Shown here: positions 33,766 to 43,140 of the stretch, piece after piece
Layout: each line of letters opens with the position of its first letter
Numbering within the stretch: position 1 is the stretch's first letter
Assembly (NCBI GenBank): GCA_001414345.1
Contig: LLCB01000065.1
Coordinates: 124,001 to 188,000, forward strand
DNA length: 64,000 nucleotides
Source of the DNA: Hymenoscyphus infarciens
Taxonomy: Eukaryota; Ascomycota; Leotiomycetes; Helotiales; Helotiaceae
Direction of reading: 5' to 3'
Made by a program: the position numbers and the translations under genes
The notes under the pieces: model-generated
What the model was told of the DNA's origin: nothing
Database searches by the model: none
Seen by the model: only the letters and a program-made list of their open reading frames with translations

Positions 33766-35343
33766 ATGAAGGCCAAACAGCCCGCTCGACGCGTCGCTGC
33801 CAGGATGGGCACCAAAGTCTCTCTCATCAACAACATGCCCAACCCACCCTCTGATGGAGAGTCCGAGATCAGTAGCGACGCCCTGCTCAACGCCCACCTT
33901 CCACGTGTCAACGGAGATGGCTTCGATCTCATCGTTGCCGCCAATTCCTCAGAAGACGGTCTGGACAACGACGACGACAACGACGACGATGACTCCGAAT
34001 CCCTTTCGCTCTTTGAAGATACCCTTGGTGAGATGGACGACCAGCACCTGTTTAATCACGGTAGTGAGTGAACCTGAAACCTTTGACAAACCATGCACTA
34101 AATATAGACATTATTAGGTTCTGAGATCTGCACTTATGCAGAGGCGGTTGCTTTTCGTCAACAACTTCGTGCTATCGGTCCTAAAGAATTCGTTCGCGTC
34201 AATGTCGAGGAAGGTCTCGTCAGTGCCAAAAAGCTCCTCACAGCCTTCAACATTCGTGCTCCGGAATTCCTCGATGGCCCGTCTGATAGTGCCTACTACC
34301 CACTTCTGGGTGTAGCTCTCAGTCGGGAATTGTCCAAGCGGATCAAACTTCCTCAGTTCAACACCATCGATGATGCCGTGGAGCTGCTTCAAAGATCTCA
34401 TAATATTATTGTGCTCACGGGTGCTGGCATCTCAACCTCGCTTGGCATACCCGATTTCAGATCCAAGGACACGGGTCTCTACTCCAAACTCCAACATCTC
34501 GGTCTGAGTGATCCACAAGAAGTCTTTGACATTCGCGTCTTCAAGGAGGATCCCAACTTCTTTTACACCGTCGCTCGCGATATTATTCCGTCAGGTGACA
34601 AGTTCACTCCTACCCACGCTTTCATCCATCTCCTCCAACAAAAGGGAAAATTGCTGACCAATTATTCTCAAAATATTGACAACATTGAGGCGTTGGCTGG
34701 TATTCTTCCGGAAAAATTGGTTCAATGCCACGGGTCCTTCGCCACAGCTTCCTGCATTGAGTGCAAGTCGCAGGTTTCAGGCGAGGCCATTTTCCCAGAT
34801 ATCCGAGCAAATCGAATCCCACGATGCGATAAATGCTTCCAAAAGCTGAGAAAGCTCAAAGCACCCAATGCCATGAAGCGCAAGCGATCTGCCAACGGCG
34901 TCAAGAAGAAGCGTCGATTCGACAATGACGCCGATTCCGAACCGGAGGAGGATTACGATATTTCAGACGCGGGAGTCATGAAGCCAGATATCACCTTCTT
35001 TGGCGAACCACTCCCAGATAAATTCTCGGAGCGACTCACCACTCACGACAAGGACAAGGTAGATCTGGTCATCGTGATTGGAACATCCTTAAAAGTCGCG
35101 CCCGTCTCCGAAATCGTCCCTTACTTGCCAGCAAACATTCCACAAATGTACATCTCACGAGAGCCGGTTTCGCATGTCAATTTCGATGTCGATATGCTGG
35201 GGGATTGCGACGTGGTGGTTGCCGAGTTGTGCCGACGCGCGGGCTGGGATTTGAAGCACGAGATGATTCCTGAAGGTCAGGAGGTGGTGATTGAACTTGT
35301 AGATGGGTTTACGAGTCGACATGTCTTTACGGAAAAGCGTTAA
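33766..35343 (+). CDS. Sir2-family NAD-dependent protein deacetylase (Sir2/Hst1 class)
   Basis: Two exons (33766-34063, 34118-35343) joined A/GT encode 507 residues. Sirtuins remove acyl groups from histone lysines using NAD+. Motifs in order: [10 protein letters not shown] and [13 protein letters not shown] (NAD pocket), NYSQNID, QCHGSF (catalytic His), zinc cysteines CIEC and [14 protein letters not shown], and [13 protein letters not shown]. The N-terminal 100 residues are acidic ([10 protein letters not shown]) and followed by a Sir2/Hst1-type N-terminal helical region ([16 protein letters not shown]). After the second Cys pair lies a basic insertion, [15 protein letters not shown], a likely nuclear localisation signal, then an acidic patch. 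The class I assignment (silencing type, as Sir2/Hst1) rests on that N-terminal extension and [13 protein letters not shown]. Chromatin role inferred from family. Confidence 0.95.
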
Positions 35344-35930
35344 ATATTTCGTTTTTCGTTGCAATGCGATGGGTTATTTTGATTCCGTTCGTGCAGAGAG
35401 ACAAAAGTGGAAATTAGGGTTGCATTTTTTTCATTTTGTCACGCGTCATCAGCGCTCGGTTTTCAGTCTGGATTTCTCGCAATGCCTCTTTTTCTGGCTT
35501 TCTTTGGGAGCTGGATCGCGATACAATTAATTTTTTCGTTGATGTTGCATCCATCAGAGGAATCCCGGGGTTTCAAGTCAGGCGAGGAATTCTTCGAAGC
35601 ATTCCGTTTTGTCAGTCATGTTGCACATTCAGCACTACCTGTTTTACGCGAGGGGGCGTTCCGGAACACACGAAATTCAATCAGGGCAAGGAAACTGGGA
35701 ACGTTTGTGTTTAGATTGCATTCGTTTTTGTACGTTATGTTGCTTTGTTTTTAGCAATTGGCGTTGAGAGATAAGCAAGCTGCGGAGATAATTGAAAGGT
35801 TTTACATATGATGTTTTGAGAATTTGAGAAGTTGAGAATTATGAGTTGTGAGATATGAGATGATGAGCCTCAGAAATGTTACTGACCGGGTGCAAATGAT
35901 AATTCCGTGTTGTGGTTTACCAGTCAATTA

Positions 35931-36207
35931 CCAGCTTACTCACAGCCTAAAAATTAGTAGCTTACTCGCTAGTCGGTGGCTTACTTGCAAATCACCAGCT
36001 TACTCCCAAATCGGCTTACTCCTAACCCGGAAATCACCTGACAACAGCTCACCATCAGTAAGGAGAATTCGTTTAGGTCCTAAATAATTATTCAAAGAGG
36101 TGAGATCATTTGATATCCTCACTCTCCCGTAGGCTAACTCTTTGGAAGTAAGCTACGAGTAAGACGTGAGTAAGCTGTGAGTAAGCTACGAGTAAGCTAG
36201 TAGTATA
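35931..36207. repeat. Inverted array of AGCTTACTC units
   Basis: Left side has at least four AGCTTACTC/GGCTTACTC copies between 35931 and 36022; right side has the complement GAGTAAGCT repeated between about 36145 and 36196. AGCTTACTCACAG at 35933-35945 and its complement at 36175-36187 match perfectly over 13 bp. The whole unit could fold as a long imperfect hairpin; it may be a decayed foldback element. Confidence 0.6.
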
Positions 36208-38530
36208 AACACCACTACTTATATATTAGTTACCTTTCTTTTCTCAATTTTAAATTATAGTGTAGTAATTTAAATTAATTAGAAGTGTGCTACTTGAGGA
36301 TAAGTAGCTTACCTACAAATCACTAGCATACTCACAAAACATAGCGAGTGATTCTCATCGATTTAAGCTATAGCGACATCGGTAGAAGGTAGACAGACGG
36401 GTTATCTCGTGCTGAATTATAGTAATAATTATCGATGATTAGTTTTATATAAGCGACGAGGAGTAGAGATGAGTTTTTATTAGTATACAAAGTTAATCAA
36501 CTTATAAGAAGAAGAAGGAATATCTTATTATTATTATTTCACGTTTATAATTTTCTTATTTTTAGATATTTGAACTTCTTTATCTTTTCAATAGAAGTAG
36601 TTACTCTATAATAAGTTATCTTACTATAGTTAAATTCTGTTAAGTTATTTAAATTTGTTTTCTGAGAGAGTTAGAATAACTTCTTTTTTATAGAGATACT
36701 TATCTATTCGATAATATATTTTCTTACCTCGGTTGAAATTTAGAGAGTAGAGCTGACTACTATTAATTCTATTTACTTTAAATTCTATAACTCTTATTTT
36801 CAGGATTGTTTAAGAAGCTAATCTCTCTATCTATAAATAGTATTATAGTAATAGAGTTTCTAGCTAACTATAGTATACTATCTTCTCGTCGTCTCTGCTA
36901 CTATTCTAAAACATAGTAGATTTTCTAAGATTCTATACTTTATAAATCCTAAACTTTACATAGTTATAAACTTACGATAGACCTTAGTTTTCTTTATTTA
37001 AATATTAGAATTAATTTACTCTCAACGACTAGAGTGTTAGCTAATGTCGATATACTTTTAAAATTTAGTAACCTTAAGACGAGAACCAAAAACTCTAGGG
37101 GATTTTAGTTCTCTTGCTTATTCACTGTCTTAACGAGAGAGTTTTCCTCTATGTTTATAGATAGGATAGAACTTGGAGGCGCGTTATTACTCGGGAATCT
37201 TATAAACGTTGTTGCCTCTGAAAAATATAACTACGTCTCAACTACTCGCTAGAGTAGGTAGTTTTTATATAGGGTAACTAGAGTCGTAAGTGAACAGATT
37301 AAAGCAGGGAGTTAAGGTTGAAACCGCAAGAGTAAAGTGTGCTGTTAATATAGGAGAATATTAGAAACGTATAGTATGTCATCTATTTTTACGTAGCTGC
37401 TAGGAAAATTTCTTTTGTTGCTATATCTCTTCTATTGTCTTCCTGAAAAAAAAAGAAAATGTTTATCACTTTATCTAAATAATAGTAGATTATTATTAAA
37501 AGGTGAGCGACTGTCGAAAATTAAAGTGTTATCGAAACTTGAAAGTTTCGACAGTTATTAAATAGTTGAAATTTTCCTTTGTCGCTAAACCTTTAGCGTA
37601 TTTCAAAATCACAGAAGTTATAGTTAGAACGTGTATTAAATTTAGGAGACCCGTGGTCTTACGAGTAAGACATAGACATAGCCTCGTTAGTATTCAATCC
37701 TTATACTATAGTTTAAGAGTAGTATATAGATCTTTTATATAATCTTTTATAGAGAAGGTAATAGAGTATAGAGCGTGAAGTTTAGTTGAATAACTAGAAA
37801 AGACATAGCTAGATAATCCTTATAATTAGTAAATAGTCTATCTTCTTACTCTTTATAAGGAGAATAGTAAAAATCTCTATTCGTTGTTCACTTTTTAAGA
37901 ATTTATAACACTATAGCTAAGAATATCAAGTATTATCTAACTAGCTCTTCTTCTGTCTCTTATTATTTTAGTTTCTTAGTTAGTGTAATTTTTTTAGTCT
38001 ATATAGATAAAAGAGAGAATGAGACTAGTAAGGGCTAAGAATAAGATCAGAGTAACGAGAATTGTATATATTTACCTTAAAGGGTTTTGGTAGAGCTAGT
38101 AGACTCTTAATAGATTCTCAGACGAGGGTTAAAGCGTATTAATTATCCGAATATCACGAGGCCTCTAAAGATAATCGCTTTTATACCTAAGGCTTAAGTT
38201 TTTTTTAAGAGCTAAGGATCTTTAAGAGTCAAGGTCCTCGCTTAAGAGTTAAAATCGCTTAAGAGTTATAATCGGTAAAGCCTCGGCAGAGGCTAGGCTA
38301 GAGGCTAGGGGCTAGTACGCGAGGCTAGGCTAGGTGCGAGTACCTCTTATACTTCATTACTATAATAAGGGTAGTATAGAGTATATAGCCTCTACTAGTA
38401 CGCGTAGGGTAACTTTCGCTAAATCAGTCGAATACTTTCTCTATATTATAATAGCGTTGACGTTAAGTCTTTATAAGCGATACCGAGTTATACGAGGACC
38501 CCTGTCTACTAGGCGCATATACCTAGTATA

Positions 38531-38590
38531 GTGCTTCCGCCCGGAGTATAGTTCTTCCGCCCGGAGTATAGTTCTTCCGGCCAGTATATA
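38531..38590. repeat. Three-copy 20-bp tandem repeat
   Basis: Units GTGCTTCCGCCCGGAGTATA, GTTCTTCCGCCCGGAGTATA and GTTCTTCCGGCCAGTATATA lie head to tail. GC-rich in an AT-rich setting. No function apparent. Confidence 0.85.
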
Positions 38591-39185
38591 CTCATACCGA
38601 GCTTTGACTCTTAAGTGTTATTTAAGAAGTAAGGCCTTTTAATAATCAATTCTCTCTTAAGAGTTAAGCTTACTTAATAGTTAAGGATTTTAAGCCTCAA
38701 AATCCTTAATTATCGCCTAACAGTTAAGGCATCTATTAACTCTCGTGTAACAATCACTTATGCTTAGTTATCGTGCGATACTCTTTCGACAGTCCACCTC
38801 TACTACCTAAACCCTGTAAGGTATGACGACATAGTAACTCACTCGCCGCGACTCGCGAGCCGCTACTAAGGTTCCACGTGACTATGTTAGCTCTACTAAC
38901 CTTTCTCCGTAGCTTCTTTTGAGCTTCGAACGAGTACTCTTATCCCACTGTAGAAATGCAAGCGTTTTACACCCTACTTTTTATCACAACTACTTTAAAA
39001 ACTCCCTAGCCAAAGATTCTTCCTTGCTTTACTTTGCTTTGTAAGTGTGATCTCGCCAGCCGCGCCATCAATCCTTTTTCATCGCGGACATACACAGATA
39101 CATCTTCACTCTCAATCAAGTAACCTGAATATTTTCGCCATCTTATTCAGAGCTTTTAGCGTTTCCCAACTGTCAATCCACCACC

Positions 39186-39626
39186 ATGCCTTCCGCACAA
39201 GAAATCGCATAGAAATTGGAAGAAAGCACCGGACAGCTTACTGCGGGGGGTACGAAGGCACAGATGAAAACGTGGTACGATGAGTATAAAATGCTCCGCA
39301 AAGAACTCGAGGCGACCAGGGCCATAAAGGCCATAAAATTCCGCGAAGAACTCGAGGCGGCCAGGGCCATACAGACAACAGCCCCGAAGACCACCTGCCA
39401 CGGTAACTCAGATGACATTTAACGTAAGCCCAGTTACAAGATGTCTAAGGTTGTAGATTTAGCTAACGAACCTGTGCGTACAGGGCATTTTAACGATTTT
39501 GATGAATTTCGGCCCCTCCACCAAAACAACGAACATAGCTCCTACTATACCCCCTCCCACGACGACTGGCATCACAAAAAAGGCTACGAGATAGCTACGA
39601 AACATACGGAAGGTATGCGCCAATAG
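39186..39626 (+). pseudogene. Small gene (about 146 codons) with two in-frame nonsense codons
   Basis: One frame reads from ATG 39186 (MPSAQEIA) through TAG at 39210-39212, KLEESTGQLTAGGTKAQMK, YDEYKMLRKELEATRA, a near-duplicate REELEAARAIQ, TAA at 39420-39422, then MSKVVDLANEPVRTGHF and NDFDEFRPLHQNN to a final TAG (39624-39626). Both internal stops would be Gln codons if a single CpA to TpA change is reversed (CAG, CAA), the RIP signature. Middle part is a charged helix with a short internal duplication. Family not recognised. The leader at 39030-39185 is of normal composition, so the gene was probably once active. Confidence 0.45.
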
Positions 39627-39685
39627 CATTGGTTTGGGAAGGTCCCTGTCTGCGACTTACAGCAACGGTACAAAGACTCGTCTAA

Positions 39686-39952
39686 AGCAGCGCTTTAAAT
39701 TTTTCTAGCTTCTTAGCGCTACGTGGATATTTTCCTTTAGCCTGAGTAAACTCTGCTATTTTTACTTATACCTTGATTCTAAAGGACTTATATACTAAAT
39801 GAAAGATATGTACTTACTACTAGAATATAGTCTATACCTGATTTTAGTATTTTATTTACCTAATATTTGATAATATATTAAGAAACGATTTACTTAGCTT
39901 ATCCTATCCTGACCCCTAGGATAGGAGAGGATGGGAAATTTAAAGCGCTGCT
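39686..39952. mobile_element. Short inverted-repeat element (MITE-like, 267 bp)
   Basis: A perfect 17-bp inverted repeat, AGCAGCGCTTTAAATTT at 39686-39702 and its complement at 39936-39952, brackets an AT-rich interior with no frame. Outside, GACTCGTCTA on the left and GACTTCGT (complement) on the right are also similar, so the true ends may lie slightly outward. No clear target duplication. Confidence 0.65.
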
Positions 39953-40321
39953 ACGAAGTCTAATTGTAAGAAAGTCCTAGTGGTTGGCAGCCTCAAATAC
40001 TATCATTTTGCAAGAAAACAAAGGAATCTCTGCCATGGAGTCTTTCAAAACACAGAAAGTTATCCTCCTGTTTTATACTCGCGATCGAGGAGAGTAGCTA
40101 GCACGTGACCAACTACCTAATTACATCATAAACACCCTAAATAATCTCTAGCTTTCAAATCGTTTGCAGCACTACTTTACGCTAGGAATAATTAGCAAAT
40201 GTCTTATTTTAACCAGAAATAAGCGCTTATAAAGAGAATTTCAACCCCGTCCAACATTCCACACACCCAAATCACAAACCTCGAAGCCTCTCTAAACACA
40301 TATATAAGAAAAAAACCCACC
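39953..40321. promoter_or_regulatory. Upstream region of dual-specificity phosphatase
   Basis: AT-leaning DNA between the MITE-like element and the phosphatase ATG. Leader ends ATATATAAGAAAAAAACCCACC before ATG, with TATATAAG at about 40301 as a possible TATA-like site. No other feature. Confidence 0.35.
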
Positions 40322-40849
40322 ATGAGTTCAAGCTCAGCCATTGCTCCCGCGGAGAACCTGTACAAAATGTTCCAGATTCAGCCACGCCTCTACATATCTA
40401 GATTCCCGGAAGAAATCCCAATAGAAATAACCCATGTATTGAATATGTGCACCCAACCTCACCCAGTCGATACGACACGAAATTATATGCAGGTTCCAAT
40501 CTATGATTTCGACAACATTACACCCTACATCAAGAAGATTACGGATTTTATCGACAATGCCATCCGCAACGCGGGTGTCATACTTGTTCACTGCGCGATG
40601 GGAGTGAATAGATCAGTAGCTGCTATCTTGTCATACCTCTGCCACCAGTGTCCTATCACATCGTCAGAGGCGTTGAAGGTTGTCAAGAACATCAAATCTG
40701 ATGTCAACCCAAGTGCAGTTTTCTTGAGGCAAATTGATGTTTTCTACGGGAGAGAAGAGGCGGAGGAGGATCCCTTGACAACATTTCATCGACGACTAGA
40801 GAAACGGAAGGCTGCTGCAAGAGACCAGCAACTGAGAGACAAGGTATGA
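40322..40849 (+). CDS. Dual-specificity protein phosphatase
   Basis: Single exon, 175 residues. The N-terminal half has QIQPRLYISRFPEE and ITHVLNMC, the usual DSP start (L-Y-I-S-x...ITHVLN). Catalytic loop VHCAMGVNRSVAAILSYL matches HCxxGxxRS, with general acid Asp in YDFDNITPYI. Ends with a charged helix (FHRRLEKRKAAARDQQ). Short atypical DSPs dephosphorylate Ser/Thr/Tyr residues of MAPK-like substrates or RNA; the target here is unknown. It is intact although it sits between RIP-like DNA, a MITE-like element and a broken gene. Confidence 0.9.
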   Translation: MSSSSAIAPAENLYKMFQIQPRLYISRFPEEIPIEITHVLNMCTQPHPVDTTRNYMQVPIYDFDNITPYIKKITDFIDNAIRNAGVILVHCAMGVNRSVAAILSYLCHQCPITSSEALKVVKNIKSDVNPSAVFLRQIDVFYGREEAEEDPLTTFHRRLEKRKAAARDQQLRDKV

Positions 40850-41032
40850 TGGTTGGGTCATAACATTTCTTGTGTCTCAGCTAAGTTTCTATAAAGGGGA
40901 CTTCTGCCTCAGGTTTCCGCACTCCCTATTTTGGCACTCTACCATCTCGATGAATCTCTTCGGTAATTCTTCAAAACCCGTCCCGATCGAAATTTTTCCA
41001 CTCGTCTTCTTATACTGAGCCACAAAAATATT

Positions 41033-42060
41033 CTAAAGGTTATAATCGATCGAAGGCCGCAGAAAATAGCTACTATTCGTTACGAAGGCCAAAACAGGGG
41101 TTTCAAGCCCAATTTCATCCATGGTGATTATCTGGCATCGATCGAAACCCAGAAGCCATAGGTGTACCACACATTTGTGGAACGTGAGACCACCCCCGGG
41201 GGTATAGGTACTCGATCCCGGCACCATATACTTCAACTGGTCGTATGTGGGGGCAATCTGATGGGCTGTAGATGGAGCGCTTCCCAGAACGAACTCAACA
41301 TCAGCAGCATCAACCTTTGCTTGCCAATGCATAATAGCTAAGGCATTGGTAATAGTACATGCGAAAGTATCGATATCCAGGCCAAATTGCTTCATTTGAC
41401 TGAGATGGAGTTTGAAGTTTCTCAGCGAAAAAACTTGTTGAGGTCGAGAGGATTTGCGTCGTTCATTGTTTCTTCCGAGGTAAATACGGACAAGACAAGC
41501 ATTATTAGTCGGTTCGTGCAGTTGTTGTTCTCTAATGCCCTCAGGACAGAAGAGTTCGATCAATGCCACTCGTATGGCTTTTGGGAGAGGCAGGATACGC
41601 TTAGGAATGAGCACATTGCTGGGGTCTTGGTGTCTGGTAGCAAAAAGAGACCTTTTGAGCTCTACCATTCTTCATCTTTAGATACACCCCACAAACATCA
41701 TCGGTCGGGGGATTTGGACCGAAGGTAGCCCCTTTTCCGTAGCAATAATAATCGCTTCTTCGATCTTCTTATGAATGAGAAAATCGTTCTATAACTCATC
41801 ACTCGGTCGTGTTAATCGATTTCTTGATGCTTTGAACAGTGCCTCACTGCCCAAAGATAACACCACAGGTTCCCTAGCCAATCTGACGAAATTATTGGGG
41901 TGAGTCGTCATCGGCGGCATTCTGGTTTCTTGCTGCAAACCAGGAGGAAGTTGATAAAACTGAGCGAACCGAGAGCAGTTTTTTTGAGGATCGTTTCTGG
42001 CGTATCATTTTCGGTCAAGGTGTTTTCCTCCTCCAAGTTTAACATCTCAACACCCAGTGA
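41033..42060 (-). pseudogene. DUF3669-family protein, disrupted
   Basis: The 3' part (41033-41668) is open for 211 codons and matches DUF3669, a fungal family of unknown function: RILPLPKAIRVALIELFCPEG, CLVRIYLGRNN, FSLRNFKLHLSQMKQFGLD, ALAIMHWQAKVDAADVEFVLGSAP. Upstream on the same strand protein-like sequence continues, REPVVLSLGSEALFKASRNR then a TAG at 41791-41789, then NDFLIHKKIEEAIIIATEKG, followed by stops at about 41690 before the open part. The TAG sits where a Trp is plausible (TGG to TAG, CpA to TpA on the other strand). No intron removes the breaks, so I call it a pseudogene. Start not determined. Confidence 0.65.
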
Positions 42061-42478
42061 TGACGAAAAGCTCGAAATTTCAAGAAATTTCTTTTTGCGG
42101 CAGTTATGACTGTACGTCAAGTAAGTCTAGGGGTCGAGTACCAGAAGGTGATGCGTGACAGTTAGACCTTCCCCAAGGTGACACCCGGATCGTTATTCGG
42201 CCAGCAGTCACCAAACAACCACAAGCACAAGTATAATTCATCGCTCACAAAAGATAGTGAGAACTAAGTAAGAGTGTTTTTACTATTTAACTTTTCTTTC
42301 TTCGCAATTCCTTACTTTACAATACTCGCCACACCCACCCTCATCTCCACCCATGCCTTCAACCACCATCTCCCAAGACCTACCCTCGTCTCAAAGCTTT
42401 ACCGTAGAAACGCAAAACCTCATTAATTTCCAAATTCCTTATTAAAACTGTCAACTCTCACCTCTCAACGCTCACCAG
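42061..42478. other. Spacer, no gene seen
   Basis: Normal to AT-leaning DNA between the DUF3669 remnant and the MITE-like element. No supported feature. Confidence 0.4.
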
Positions 42479-42688
42479 AGGGTGTACTCGTTCGTGAGAA
42501 CATGCTCCATGCTTTCCAACACCAAAACACATGAAATAAGTTAGCAAAACAATTTTAGAACAGCTTGCATAAACGAGCAGAAAACATTAACATAGGTGGC
42601 ATCCTATTTCAGGAAGCGGTTGAAGCTCTTGTCTTCGTAATTTAGTGTTCCCAAACACCAAGCATATTCGCACGAACGAGTACACCCT
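42479..42688. mobile_element. MITE-like element, 210 bp, 18-bp perfect terminal inverted repeats
   Basis: AGGGTGTACTCGTTCGTG at 42479-42496 and its exact complement at 42671-42688. Similarity continues inward (GAACATGCT versus GAATATGCT, then CCAACACCAAAACAC versus its near complement), giving arms of about 45 bp, and outward (CTCACC versus GGTGAG). No open frame. Target duplication not evident. Confidence 0.75.
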
Positions 42689-43140
42689 TTAAAGGTGAGA
42701 AATAAGTAGAGTAGAGTAAAGTAGTGACTGCTACTCTGCTCTAGTCAAGGGATTTTTAGTACTACTCTACTCTACTTACTACTACTTGAGCACTACTCGT
42801 GTAGTATAGACCGACTCGGACCTACCTGACCCAGGCCCTGGAGGCTTCCTTAGAAGCTCTATTATAATCTCCGGTCTAGCGAAGTATTTAAGTAATTGTA
42901 TTTATAAGAAACAAAGAGATATTAATTTTCAAGGTAGATTTTTTCGTACTACTTATAAAGTAATGTTTTAGTATATTTACTTAATATTATTTCTATTTAT
43001 AGAGTACTCAAGTATTACACGAGTAATCTTGGGTTACTACCCCACTCTACTCCGCTCACTCGCTGCTTATATTCGACTCTACTACTTGAAAGTACTACTC
43101 GAGTAGTCTCGAGTCCTAGAGTAGTTTGTGCTTACCGCCC
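42689..43140. repeat. ACTACT/AGTAG-rich degenerate repeat block
   Basis: Dense AGTAG, ACTACTCT and CTACTTGAG motifs on both strands at 42706-42800 and 43030-43125, separated by an AT-rich core. The two flanks are partly inverted relative to each other, so this may be a decayed inverted-repeat element. Confidence 0.5.

Larger units (their letters stand above)
35344..39185. other. AT-rich, repeat-rich gene-free block
   Basis: About 0.5 kb of normal-composition sirtuin 3' flank, then about 3 kb of AT-rich DNA from 36.2 kb to 38.3 kb with no coding frame. Internal features: the inverted GCTTACTC array (35931-36207), GGCTAG-rich direct repeats at about 38283-38335, TTAAGAGTTAA repeats at 38190-38270 and 38590-38720, and a 20-bp triplet repeat (38531-38590). 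Composition normalises near 38.75 kb. Confidence 0.6.
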
